DNA of 37,919 nucleotides from positions 1 through 37,919 of the forward strand of contig JAQXLK010000320.1 in assembly GCA_029012085.1 (NCBI GenBank), given 5' to 3'. The notes under the pieces are model-generated. The model was given only the letters and a program-made list of their open reading frames with translations, was not told where the DNA came from and searched no databases. This DNA comes from Clostridiales bacterium (lineage in GTDB: Bacteria; Bacillota; Clostridia; Lachnospirales; Lachnospiraceae). Shown in pieces: positions 1 to 8,906 of the stretch; position 1 is the stretch's first letter; each line of letters begins with the position of its first letter. A program made the position numbers and the translations under genes.

Positions 1-343
1 AAACGATCCTCGCATCACTAAGGTTGGAAAGTTTATACGAAAGACCAGTATTGATGAGCTGCCACAGTTTTACAATGTGGTAAAAGGCGATATGAGTCTG
101 GTGGGAACCAGACCGCCTACAGAGGATGAATTTGAGAAATATAATCAATATTATAGGCGGCGCATCAGCATGACCCCGGGACTTACCGGATTGTGGCAGG
201 TCAGTGGGCGCAGTGATATTGAGGACTTTGATGATGTAGTAAAGTACGACCTGGAGTATATTGATGGATGGTCCCTCACGCTGGATATTAAGATTTTACT
301 GCGTACAGTGTGGGTTGTGATTGCAGGGAGAGGTTCTAAGTAA
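1..343 (+). CDS. Phosphoglycosyl transferase (bacterial sugar transferase), C-terminal part
   Basis: This is the 3' end of a gene that begins before the window; the frame is open from base 2 and stops with TAA at 341-343. Enzymes of this family (WcaJ/PglC-like, monotopic) transfer a sugar-1-phosphate from a UDP-sugar to undecaprenyl phosphate at the inner membrane face, the first step of a lipid-linked repeat unit. Visible family motifs are [25 protein letters not shown] and [13 protein letters not shown]. The Asp-Glu in SIDEL matches the catalytic dyad known from PglC. It ends 54 bases before the next glycosyltransferase gene and fits as the initiating enzyme of this cluster. The sugar substrate and the total length cannot be read from this fragment. 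Confidence 0.93.
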   Translation, partial: NDPRITKVGKFIRKTSIDELPQFYNVVKGDMSLVGTRPPTEDEFEKYNQYYRRRISMTPGLTGLWQVSGRSDIEDFDDVVKYDLEYIDGWSLTLDIKILLRTVWVVIAGRGSK

Positions 344-397
344 GGGACGTTTTGCACAATTAGAATTTTACAGGTGTTGGAAGGACATGGTATTTAG

Positions 398-1468
398 ATG
401 TATAGAAAAGCGAAGAACCTAACAAAGGTTCTTATGATTGGACCTGACAGAAGTGTCCATGGTGGGATATCGGCGGTGGTAAATAATTATTACGAGGCCG
501 GACTGAATCAAAAAGTAGATTTGTGTTATATCGGAACCATGGTAGAGGGAAGTAAGCTGCGAAAACTATGGCAGGCCATAAAGGCATTCGTGCAGTTCTG
601 CGTAAAATTGCCGGAGTATGGGATTGTCCATATACATGTGGCATCGGACAGCAGCTTTTACAGAAAATCCGTGTTTATAAAAACCGCACATGTTTTTGGA
701 AAGAAGATTGTGGTTCATCAGCATGGCGGGAATTTTGAAGAATTTTATTACAGACAGTTAACGGAAAAGGGAAGAAAAAATGTCCAAAAAGTTCTTTCTA
801 TGGCAGAAGTTCTTTTGGTGCTTTCCTTGGAGTGGAAACAGTTCTTTTCACAGATAACAGAAGAAAGTCGAATTACTGTGTTTCCCAATTCCATCCAGCT
901 TCCGCAATTGGCAGAGAAGCATTATGGTCAGCATAAGCTGCTATTTTTAGGAAGACTTTGTGAGACCAAGGGAATCAGAGAACTGCTTAATAGTGTGGCA
1001 GAGCTTAGAAGTGAATATCCGGATATGAAGCTGTATTTAGGAGGCATCTGGGAGGATAAGGAGCTGGAAACGCTCGCCGGTGCTTGTCCTGAAAATGTCA
1101 GATATCTGGGATGGATAAACGGGGAAGAAAAGAAAAAATATCTGGAAGAATGTGATATTTTTGTCCTGCCTACTTATTTTGAAGGACAGCCGGTTTCTGT
1201 GCTGGAGGCAATGGCATTTTCCTGTGCGGTAGTGGCATCACAGGTGGGCGGGATTCCACAGATGATAGAGGATGGACAAACGGGAATACTGATTAAACCG
1301 AAGGATGAAGTGTCCTTGCAGGATGGGCTTTTAAAAGTCCTTAAAGATGTCAGGCTATGCGCTGAATTGGGAGCAAATGCCCGCAAAAAAGTTGCCTCAG
1401 AGTTTTCCATTGAAATGAGTATAGAAAAGCTCCTTCAGATTTACAGAAAGGTTTCGGAAGTATCATGA
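398..1468 (+). CDS. Glycosyltransferase family 4
   Basis: Predicted 356 aa cytoplasmic or peripheral retaining glycosyltransferase of GT-B fold that would add a sugar from a nucleotide donor to the lipid-linked glycan. The N-terminal half carries a glycine-rich acceptor loop (GPDRSVHGGIS, about residues 16-26) and VHQHGG. The C-terminal half has FLGRLCETKG and the GT4 donor-site E-x7-E at Glu262/Glu270 (in FEGQPVSVLEAM), followed by GGIPQMI. GGAAGG at 379-384 precedes the ATG at 398. The stop overlaps the next start by 4 bases (ATGA), indicating translational coupling. The donor and linkage are not predictable from sequence alone. Confidence 0.93.
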   Translation: MYRKAKNLTKVLMIGPDRSVHGGISAVVNNYYEAGLNQKVDLCYIGTMVEGSKLRKLWQAIKAFVQFCVKLPEYGIVHIHVASDSSFYRKSVFIKTAHVFGKKIVVHQHGGNFEEFYYRQLTEKGRKNVQKVLSMAEVLLVLSLEWKQFFSQITEESRITVFPNSIQLPQLAEKHYGQHKLLFLGRLCETKGIRELLNSVAELRSEYPDMKLYLGGIWEDKELETLAGACPENVRYLGWINGEEKKKYLEECDIFVLPTYFEGQPVSVLEAMAFSCAVVASQVGGIPQMIEDGQTGILIKPKDEVSLQDGLLKVLKDVRLCAELGANARKKVASEFSIEMSIEKLLQIYRKVSEVS

Positions 1469-2496
1469 ACAAGTATCAGGTAAGCATTATCGTGCCGGTT
1501 TATAATACAGAAAAATATTTAAGGCGCTGCGTAGAAACATTGTCACGACAGACTTATAAAGAACTTGAAATTCTGCTTGTAGATGATGGCTCTACAGATG
1601 GAAGCGGGCGGCTTTGCGACGAACTGGCGCTTACCGATACGCGAATCCGTGTAGTTCACAAGGAAAACGGTGGGCTGATTTCAGCGTGGAAGAGAGGCGT
1701 GGAAGAAAGCCGCGGGGCATATCTGTGCTTTATGGACAGCGATGACTGGGTTGATCTTAACATGATTGAGGAAATGGCAGACCGCTTGTCAGGAAGTGCC
1801 AGAGAAATTATTTCAAGTGACTATGTAATTGAAAGGGAAGACGGCAGCAGGCAGTTTGTCTGGCAGACGCTGCCGGCGGGAGAATACAATCAGCAGGAGA
1901 TAAAAGAAAAAGTCATCCCGAAGCTTCTGGGGAATGAACAAAGAACTGTATGCTTTTCGCGGTGCATGAAACTGATTTCCAGAGAACTGATAGAAGAAAA
2001 CTGTAAATACAGCAATCCTGCGGTCAAGATGGCTGAGGATGTGATCGTGATGCTGCCTTCGCTGATTGACTGTGAACGGCTGGTTATTATGGATCATAAG
2101 GCTTATTATCATTATCTTTATTTAAGTAGCTCCATGGTTCATAGGTATGACAGGGGAATGTATGAGAATGTGCTGTTGCTGCGAAAGATTACACTACAGA
2201 TTCTTCAGGATAAATTCGACGGAAGTCAACTGGTAAATATGCGTGAAAGCGCAGACCGCGAGTTTGTTTTTATGTTGTTCCTCGTATTAAAGAATGAGGC
2301 AAGGGGAAACCCTTCAGGTTATAAAAAGAACATCGTTAATATATGTAAACAACCAGAAATCAGGCAGTTGTGCATGAATACCCCGGTCAAAGTAGAAGAA
2401 AAGGCAAATAAACTGCTTTATTTGGTACTGAAGCACCCCAACGGATTCACTGTCAGGCTGCTTCGGCTGGCAATGGTTCTTTATTACAGGAGATAG
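1465..2496 (+). CDS. Glycosyltransferase family 2
   Basis: Predicted 343 aa inverting GT-A transferase. The N-terminal domain shows SIIVPVYNTEKYL, the nucleotide-binding VDDGSTDGS (Asp40-Asp41) and the metal-binding MDSDDW (Asp91-x-Asp93-Asp94). The C-terminal about 150 residues are more variable and probably carry acceptor specificity. The gene starts in a 4-base ATGA overlap with the upstream GT4 and ends one base before the next GT2, so the three are tightly coupled. The residue added is unknown. Confidence 0.94.
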   Translation: MNKYQVSIIVPVYNTEKYLRRCVETLSRQTYKELEILLVDDGSTDGSGRLCDELALTDTRIRVVHKENGGLISAWKRGVEESRGAYLCFMDSDDWVDLNMIEEMADRLSGSAREIISSDYVIEREDGSRQFVWQTLPAGEYNQQEIKEKVIPKLLGNEQRTVCFSRCMKLISRELIEENCKYSNPAVKMAEDVIVMLPSLIDCERLVIMDHKAYYHYLYLSSSMVHRYDRGMYENVLLLRKITLQILQDKFDGSQLVNMRESADREFVFMLFLVLKNEARGNPSGYKKNIVNICKQPEIRQLCMNTPVKVEEKANKLLYLVLKHPNGFTVRLLRLAMVLYYRR

Positions 2497-2497
2497 T

Positions 2498-3535
2498 ATG
2501 GGCCCTTTAATCAGTGTGATCGTCCCGGTCTATAATGGTCAGGATTATCTGCAAAACTGCATAGAGAGTATTGAGAAGCAGAGTTATCAGCCGTTGGAGG
2601 TCATTATAATTAATGACGGCTCTACAGACCGGACCGCCGAAATCTGTGATGGACTGAAAGAGCGCTATGGGAATACCCGTGTAATTACCATGAATGATGA
2701 GGGGGTTTCAGCTGCCAGAAATGCAGGGATTGACGAGGCGGAGGGAGAATATCTTACCTTTGTGGACGCGGATGACCGCCTGCTGCCCAGAACGATACAG
2801 CTGCTGTATGAGAAGCTGACAGAAACAGGAAGCGATATTGCAGGCTGTGGTTTTGAGGCATGGAGTAATGAGCAGCAGTGGAAACAGATAGAAAGCAGAG
2901 AAGTAAAAACAGACAGTGAGAAGGAACCACAGGTTTTTACGCAGGACTCCTTTGTGAGAGAGGGGCTGCTTAAGGGTAACAGCCGCTGCTGGAGTAAGCT
3001 CTATAAGCGTTCCGCTATAGGGAACATTCGTTTTAGAAAAGGACTTACCATCGGTGAGGATATGCTGTTTCTGGTGGATGTGCTTACGAATGTAGAGAAA
3101 ATCGTAGAAATCTCCTACAAGGGCTACGGTTATTTTCAAAATCCCAAGGGAGCGATGAACCGGGCGTTTCTGCCCCAATATATGGATCAGATTACCTGCT
3201 GGGAGATTGCAAGAAAGAAATTGGTAAGCGATGAAAATGCAGGAAAAGAAATGGCAGCTGGTAAGGAAGCGGAAGTTCAGCTGAAGGTTCAGATTACAGC
3301 GATTTTGATTATGGCAATTATGCTGACGGTGGGGAAATTGTCACTGCTTTCTGCCAAGGAGAGAAGAAAGCAGAAACAGTATGTGAAACAATGCTATTTA
3401 AAGCTGAAGGCGGAGCTGCAGGTGCCGGGTGTATATGAACGGCTCTCCAGAGGGTATCAAATCAAAGTCAAGCTGTTTTCTATAGCACCGGAACTGTATT
3501 TATGGCTGTATCATTTCAGAAAACACAGAAAATAG
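2498..3535 (+). CDS. Glycosyltransferase family 2
   Basis: Predicted 345 aa GT-A transferase with SVIVPVYNGQDYL at the N-terminus, NDGSTDRT (Asp40) and VDADD (Asp90-x-Asp92-Asp93). AGGAG at 2488-2492 sits five bases before the ATG and overlaps the end of the upstream GT2 gene. A hydrophobic stretch near residues 266-284 (QITAILIMAIMLTVGKL) may associate with the membrane. It is a paralogue of the preceding gene but clearly diverged, so it is likely to act on a different linkage of the same repeat unit. Confidence 0.94.
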   Translation: MGPLISVIVPVYNGQDYLQNCIESIEKQSYQPLEVIIINDGSTDRTAEICDGLKERYGNTRVITMNDEGVSAARNAGIDEAEGEYLTFVDADDRLLPRTIQLLYEKLTETGSDIAGCGFEAWSNEQQWKQIESREVKTDSEKEPQVFTQDSFVREGLLKGNSRCWSKLYKRSAIGNIRFRKGLTIGEDMLFLVDVLTNVEKIVEISYKGYGYFQNPKGAMNRAFLPQYMDQITCWEIARKKLVSDENAGKEMAAGKEAEVQLKVQITAILIMAIMLTVGKLSLLSAKERRKQKQYVKQCYLKLKAELQVPGVYERLSRGYQIKVKLFSIAPELYLWLYHFRKHRK

Positions 3536-3580
3536 TTTCTTGCTCGTTACAAAGCTGATACAGGAAATAAGGAGATTGTT

Positions 3581-4798
3581 TTGGAAAATAAATTAGTGAT
3601 GTATATGCATGCGGGCAGTGGAAACCATGGCTGTGAGGCAATTGTCAACAGTGTCTGCCATATGGTAAAAGAAGATAGCGTGCTGGTCAGTTACCGGGGA
3701 ACGGAAGATGAAGCTTATTCTCTAAAGGGACTGTGCGAAATTGTACAGGAGCGCAGCTTCGAAGAGCATAAAATTGCTCATGTGCTGTATTATCTTTACA
3801 GGAAGCTGACCAAGGATGGGGAGAGCTTTATCAGATACCGTTATCATAAAGTGTTTCGCGGGAAGGCGGTTCCGCTTGCAATCTCCATTGGTGGTGACAA
3901 CTATTGCTATGAAAATATGTTGAATGATTTAAAGCTCGCCAATGCAGCATTTAACAGGAAGGGAACCAAAACCCTTCTGCTGGGGTGCTCCATTGAGCCG
4001 GAACTGTTGAAGAAGCAGAGAATCATAGAAGACCTGGCAGAATATCATACTATTATTGCACGGGAGTCCATTACCTATGAGGCGCTAAAAAATGCATTTG
4101 AAGTAGAGGAAGGGGGAAAACCCGAGAAGACGCCCCGGCTTTTATGTTACCCGGACCCTGCTTTTACACTGGAAAAGAAGGAACTTCCACTGCCGGATGG
4201 ATTTGCAAAAGGGAACACGGTTGGCATCAATGTAAGCCCCCTGATACAAGGACAGGAAAAACACCAAGGCATTACTATGGAGAATTACCGGAATTTAATC
4301 AGGTTCATCATAGAACAGACCGGAATGCAGATTGCATTGATTCCTCATGTGGTGTGGAATAATAATGATGACAGAAAACCTCTTGGTGAACTTTATGAAG
4401 AATTTAGGATGACAGGAAGGGTCGTGTTGATAGAAGATGCTTCTTGCGAAGAACTGAAGGGATATATCAGCCGGTGCAGAATGTTTGTGGGAGCAAGGAC
4501 TCATGCGACGATAGCAGCTTATTCTTCCGGGGTTCCTACGCTGGTAGTCGGGTATTCTGTGAAGGCAAGGGGGATTGCCCGAGATTTATTCGGAACCTGT
4601 GAGAATTATGTAATACCGGTTCAAAGTCTGGACAAACCGGATGATCTTGCCAACGGATTCAAGTGGTTATCAGAGCAGGAGGAGAAAATCAGGCAGCAGC
4701 TTGAAGAGAAGATACCTGAATACAAAAAACAGGCACTTTTGACAGGGAAAGAAGTTGACAGACTATGGGAAGAGTTCAATCGGCAGCAAGAAATATAG
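3581..4798 (+). CDS. Polysaccharide pyruvyl transferase family protein
   Basis: Predicted 405 aa enzyme of the polysaccharide pyruvyl transferase family (CsaB/WcaK type). Members move pyruvate from phosphoenolpyruvate to a sugar as a ketal, adding negative charge. The N-terminus has the family pattern HAGSGNHGCEAIV (residues 10-22). ARESITYEAL lies mid-protein, and GARTHATIAAYSSGVP (about residues 304-319) is the conserved C-terminal element. The start is TTG at 3581, chosen because AAGGAG at 3569-3574 lies six bases upstream and no in-frame ATG is better placed. The 3' end overlaps the flippase gene by 34 bases. Some family members act on other acceptors, so ketal addition to this glycan is inferred. 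Confidence 0.9.
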   Translation: MENKLVMYMHAGSGNHGCEAIVNSVCHMVKEDSVLVSYRGTEDEAYSLKGLCEIVQERSFEEHKIAHVLYYLYRKLTKDGESFIRYRYHKVFRGKAVPLAISIGGDNYCYENMLNDLKLANAAFNRKGTKTLLLGCSIEPELLKKQRIIEDLAEYHTIIARESITYEALKNAFEVEEGGKPEKTPRLLCYPDPAFTLEKKELPLPDGFAKGNTVGINVSPLIQGQEKHQGITMENYRNLIRFIIEQTGMQIALIPHVVWNNNDDRKPLGELYEEFRMTGRVVLIEDASCEELKGYISRCRMFVGARTHATIAAYSSGVPTLVVGYSVKARGIARDLFGTCENYVIPVQSLDKPDDLANGFKWLSEQEEKIRQQLEEKIPEYKKQALLTGKEVDRLWEEFNRQQEI

Positions 4799-6288
4799 CC
4801 TTCGGATATGTGGGGAATATGGTAACCCAGCTGCTTGGGTTTGTTCTCCGTACCATTTTCATCGCCCATCTGGGGGATACTTTAAATGGAATTAATGATC
4901 TTTATACAGGACTTCTATCGGTATTGTCCATGGCAGAGTTGGGGGTGGGGACCGCCCTTAACTACAGTCTTTATGGACCGGTGGCGAGAAAGGATTACGA
5001 AAAGATCAAGTCCTATATGCTGCTTTACAAAAAGGCATACCGGATAATCGGGCTGATTATCGCGGTCATTGGTCTTGCAATTTCACCCTTTCTGCCGTAT
5101 CTGGTTAAGCAGCCGGAAGGAGTAGGGGTCAGAGATCTGACGCTGTATTATTTTATTTTTCTGTTCAATACTGTCAGTTCCTACTTTGTGGCATATAAAT
5201 ACAGTCTGGTAAATGCAGAGCAGAATAATTACATTCAGACGAATATCATTACCATAACTAAAATGATTACAGTGACGCTCCAGATTGTGGTAATTATTGC
5301 AACGGAGAATTTTTATCTGTATCTTTTGACAGCCGCTTTTGTGGAACTGGCACAAAAAATATTTGTCAGTAACTATCTGAATAAACGGTATCCATATCTT
5401 CTGGATAAGAATGTAGAAAAGCTTTCCAAAGAGGAAACAGGGGAAATCGTTGATAAGACCAAGGCACTGGTGTTTCATAAGGTAGGGGATGTGGCAAGGC
5501 TCCAGACGGACAGCATGATCATTTCTGCTTTTATCAATGTCACACAGGTCGGCTATGTGGGAAACTACAATATGATCTTGACCTCTGTTGCAAATTTTGT
5601 AAATATCATTTTTAATTCTGTGTTGTCCAGCTTTGGCAACTTGATTGCCACTGAGTCAAGAGAGAAGCAGTATCAGATCTTTAAGGTCTATCGTTTCTTT
5701 GCCTGTTGGATTTATGGCTTTTCGGCAGTGGGATTTTTCCTTCTGCTCACACCTTTCATTGTTATCTGGCAGGGACCGGGAAAGGTACTGACAGTCAGCG
5801 TGGTGGCAAGTATCCTGATTGACTATTATTTTAAAGGCGATAGAATTGTCTTATCCAATTTTAAGACAGCGGCAGGAGTTTTTGAACAGGACAAGTATCT
5901 GGCACTGATTCAGGGGGTGGTCAATCTGATTATTTCCATTGTGCTGGTACAGAAAATCGGTCTTGTGGGAATCTATATCGGAACCATTGTTTCAGGGCTG
6001 ATCGCCAATATCACCAAGCCCTTTATCATCTACAGGGTTTGCTTTGAAAGAAGTGCAAAAGCCTATTTTGTGGATTCTCTGAAATACCTGGCAGTGCTGG
6101 CGGTGATTCTGGGGATTCTGACCGCACTAAAGTCAGCGGTAATGCAGTCGATAACCATTGGTTCCTTTGCGGTAATGTTTGTTCTTATTTGTGTGGTGTT
6201 TAACGGGTTGTTCCTTCTGGTTTTTGGAAGGACGGAGGAATTTGGATATTTGTGGGGGATTATAAAGAAAAAATGCAGAAAAAAATAA
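4765..6288 (+). CDS. Wzx-type polysaccharide flippase (MOP superfamily)
   Basis: Predicted 507 aa integral membrane protein with about 12-14 hydrophobic segments and no catalytic motifs. It opens with GRVQSAARNIAFGYVGNMVTQ, very like the first helix of clostridial polysaccharide biosynthesis proteins of the MOP/MATE-like superfamily, which flip lipid-linked repeat units to the outer face. A basic cytoplasmic stretch with DKTKALVFHKVGDVARLQTD lies near the middle, as usual for this subfamily. The start overlaps the pyruvyl transferase gene by 34 bases and the end overlaps the next gene. A second candidate flippase, an ABC transporter, lies at 24241-25986. Confidence 0.92.
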   Translation: MGRVQSAARNIAFGYVGNMVTQLLGFVLRTIFIAHLGDTLNGINDLYTGLLSVLSMAELGVGTALNYSLYGPVARKDYEKIKSYMLLYKKAYRIIGLIIAVIGLAISPFLPYLVKQPEGVGVRDLTLYYFIFLFNTVSSYFVAYKYSLVNAEQNNYIQTNIITITKMITVTLQIVVIIATENFYLYLLTAAFVELAQKIFVSNYLNKRYPYLLDKNVEKLSKEETGEIVDKTKALVFHKVGDVARLQTDSMIISAFINVTQVGYVGNYNMILTSVANFVNIIFNSVLSSFGNLIATESREKQYQIFKVYRFFACWIYGFSAVGFFLLLTPFIVIWQGPGKVLTVSVVASILIDYYFKGDRIVLSNFKTAAGVFEQDKYLALIQGVVNLIISIVLVQKIGLVGIYIGTIVSGLIANITKPFIIYRVCFERSAKAYFVDSLKYLAVLAVILGILTALKSAVMQSITIGSFAVMFVLICVVFNGLFLLVFGRTEEFGYLWGIIKKKCRKK

Positions 6289-7811
6289 TTAAGATTTATA
6301 ACAGAATATGTGACTTTTTGTCTGAAAAGAAAATTGCGCTGGTTGGGGCGGGCATCTTTCTCATTCTGCTGCTTCCAATCGTATATCTTTCTTTTGTGAA
6401 CCGCGCATCCGGGGATGATTATGGATATGGAACTTATACCCGAGCTGCATGGGTGGCTTCCCATTCATTTATTCAGGTGTTTCAGGCTATCGTAAGGACG
6501 ATTAGGCAATATTATTATGGATGGCAGGGAACCTGGTTCAGTATCGCTATCTTTTCACTGCAGCCGGAGGTGTTTCATAAAGATGCCTATGTGATCGTAG
6601 TATTTTTGATGCTGTTTTTGTGGATTGGGAGCACATTTCTTTTATTCAAGGAGATCTTGTATAAGAGATTGCAGCTGGATATTTGGAGTTATCGGCTAAT
6701 CACAACTGTTTTTATGGTAATCAGTATAGAATTTATTCCAAGCACCAAATCATCTATTTTTTGGTTTAATGGAGCAGCCCACTATATGCTCCCCTTTACC
6801 ATGTGTCAACTTTTGACAGTATGGCTTCTTCGATATGGGGATGAATACAAAAGACGGTATCTTATTGGCATTCTATGTGTCATGACTCTTTTGGGAGGCT
6901 CCAACTATCAGGCGGCATTATTTGCTCTTATCATTGTCTTCTATGCAGGAATTGTCAATTATCTGGAGAAAAGGGACAAACATATCCTATGGCTGTTGGC
7001 TCCGGTTATAACAGAGGCAATTGGTCTGATAATCAGCATGAAGGCCCCCGGAAATAAAATCAGAGGCGGAGAAGAATTTGGATTTTCTGTTCAGAAAGTG
7101 ATATCTACAATTGGCAGTTGTTTTGCAGAGGGATTTCAAACGGCAGTTGACTATGGAAGGGAAAAGCCGTTAGTCTATGTGGGATTATTTTTCATTTTTT
7201 TATTTATGTTGGAAGCGTTGAGAAAAAGAACTGAGGAAAAAGGTGGGAAAGAAGGGTTTGGATTTCAACATCCGGTAATTGGAATTTCTGCATTGATCTG
7301 CCTTTGCTGTGCAATGCATGCACCCACCATTTATGCGGGAGTGGATTTTTCCAGCGGAGTTTACAATATGAACTATCTGGTCTTTCTGCTGGCATTTGGC
7401 GGTATTTTATTGATAATTGCAAAGAAGCTTCTGGAGCTTCTGAAACTGCCCAAAGAGAAACTGCACAGGACAATCACAATGCCGGGAATATTGTTCTGCC
7501 TGCTACTTATGTTTTTCTTCAAAGGCAATATCAAGGCTACAACCTCATGGATTTGTCTGGAATATATTACCAGCGGTCAGGCGGCTGATTATAAAGAGCA
7601 GATGGATTTACAGACAAGGTTAATGATGGACGAAGATACAGAGGATGTGGTACTTCCATTCATCAATGATATTCAGGGACCGCTGATGCATATGCCGGTT
7701 ACTGCTAATCCGGATGCATGGACCAATATGGTTACAAGGGAATTTTATGGTAAAAAGAGTGTAGTGGCAATGCCAAGACCGGAGTGGAATGAGAAGTATG
7801 GAGAACAATGA
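6252..7811 (+). CDS. Polytopic membrane protein, DUF6056-like, possible GT-C glycosyltransferase
   Basis: Predicted 519 aa protein with about 11 hydrophobic segments starting near residues 29-48. A conserved-looking acidic loop, RASGDDYGYGTY, follows the first helix; this placement of Asp-Asp in the first outer loop is typical of DUF6056 and of GT-C transferases that use polyprenyl-linked donors. The start is GTG 6252, with GGAGGA at 6234-6239; ATG 6273 is the alternative and would remove 7 residues. It overlaps the flippase gene by 37 bases. A short hydrophilic C-terminal tail follows the last helix. A role in adding side-chain sugars or phosphate groups on the outer face is inference; DUF6056 has no established function that I know of. 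Confidence 0.75.
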   Translation: MGDYKEKMQKKIIKIYNRICDFLSEKKIALVGAGIFLILLLPIVYLSFVNRASGDDYGYGTYTRAAWVASHSFIQVFQAIVRTIRQYYYGWQGTWFSIAIFSLQPEVFHKDAYVIVVFLMLFLWIGSTFLLFKEILYKRLQLDIWSYRLITTVFMVISIEFIPSTKSSIFWFNGAAHYMLPFTMCQLLTVWLLRYGDEYKRRYLIGILCVMTLLGGSNYQAALFALIIVFYAGIVNYLEKRDKHILWLLAPVITEAIGLIISMKAPGNKIRGGEEFGFSVQKVISTIGSCFAEGFQTAVDYGREKPLVYVGLFFIFLFMLEALRKRTEEKGGKEGFGFQHPVIGISALICLCCAMHAPTIYAGVDFSSGVYNMNYLVFLLAFGGILLIIAKKLLELLKLPKEKLHRTITMPGILFCLLLMFFFKGNIKATTSWICLEYITSGQAADYKEQMDLQTRLMMDEDTEDVVLPFINDIQGPLMHMPVTANPDAWTNMVTREFYGKKSVVAMPRPEWNEKYGEQ

Positions 7812-7844
7812 TAGAAAAGGAAAGTAACAAATGGAGGTACAGTC

Positions 7845-8903
7845 ATGTTGGAAATGGTAAAGGAAGCTGAATATGAATTACTTCATTATCCGAACTGCAA
7901 TTTGGGTTATTACCTGAAAAGAACAATAAAACTGATTGCAGGGCAAAAACAGGCACCCATTGATAAGATTAACTGGCCCAATGGATTACTTGCAAAGGCG
8001 CTTACGGACTATTATATGCAGAATAAGAATTCTGAAGAGGCAAGGATTATTTTGGGATGTTTGACGAAATATTATGATAGATGGATTGACCATGGATGCA
8101 AAATGCATTACTTGGATGATGCGTATAGCGGTATGGCATTAATTGACCTGCATCAGATTACCGGAGAAGAAAAGTATAAGGATGCGGCAGAGCGTATGGT
8201 AAAATTCCTCTTCAACCATGAGACAGATGCATCTGGAAGTCTTCCGTATCGCCCAGAACAAAAAAACGGATATATTTTTGCTGACGGAATAGGGATGATA
8301 TGCCCTTTTCTATGTAAATATGGCAGTACATACAGGGATATGAATGCAATCAATCTGGCAGTAACGCAGATGCAGAATTTTATTAATATGGGAATGGATG
8401 AAAAGACAGGGCTTCCCTATCATGGTTATCAGTATGAAAGTGGTGTGAAATATGGGATTATTGGCTGGGGACGTGCAGTGGGATGGCTGATGATTGGTAT
8501 GTCAGAGAGCCTTGCCTATATGGAGGAAACCAGACCCAGCTATGAGGTCATCAAACAGGCTTACAGGAGAATGGTGGATAAAGTAGAGGCTTACCAGTTG
8601 GAAGGCGGCTTATATAGCTGGCAGTTGGGAGCAAAAGAAGGCCCCGTGGATACCTCTGCTACGGCAATGATTCTTTATGCTATTGCCAGATCATTGGATA
8701 CAAAGGTACTAATTGGTATTCATAAATCCCGAATGATGAGAGGAAGAGAGGCCCTGTGGAATTCTGTAAAGGAAGGAAAAATTTATGGGTGTCTGGCAGA
8801 GTGCCAGGGATTTAGTATGTATCCACAAGTTTATGGGGCTTATCCATGGTCCCTTGGACCGGCATTGTCATTATTTGTAATGACGGATGAGAAGGAAGGA
8901 TAA
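7845..8903 (+). CDS. Glycoside hydrolase family 88/105-type protein (unsaturated uronyl hydrolase-like)
   Basis: Predicted 352 aa (alpha/alpha)6-barrel protein. Family members (YteR, YesR, UGL) remove 4,5-unsaturated uronic acids from lyase products in the cytoplasm. HYLDDAYSG (Asp91/Asp92) and FADGIGMICPFL (Asp147) align in order and spacing with the two aspartates known in YteR (88 and 143). GWGRAVGW and DTSATAMI are also family-like. No signal peptide is seen. GGAGGT at 7833-7838 supports the ATG at 7845. It lies between a membrane protein and a fucosyltransferase, and no polysaccharide lyase is present, so its role may be trimming, turnover or a noncanonical step. Family assignment is good; substrate is unknown. 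Confidence 0.85.
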   Translation: MLEMVKEAEYELLHYPNCNLGYYLKRTIKLIAGQKQAPIDKINWPNGLLAKALTDYYMQNKNSEEARIILGCLTKYYDRWIDHGCKMHYLDDAYSGMALIDLHQITGEEKYKDAAERMVKFLFNHETDASGSLPYRPEQKNGYIFADGIGMICPFLCKYGSTYRDMNAINLAVTQMQNFINMGMDEKTGLPYHGYQYESGVKYGIIGWGRAVGWLMIGMSESLAYMEETRPSYEVIKQAYRRMVDKVEAYQLEGGLYSWQLGAKEGPVDTSATAMILYAIARSLDTKVLIGIHKSRMMRGREALWNSVKEGKIYGCLAECQGFSMYPQVYGAYPWSLGPALSLFVMTDEKEG

Positions 8904-8906
8904 GAG

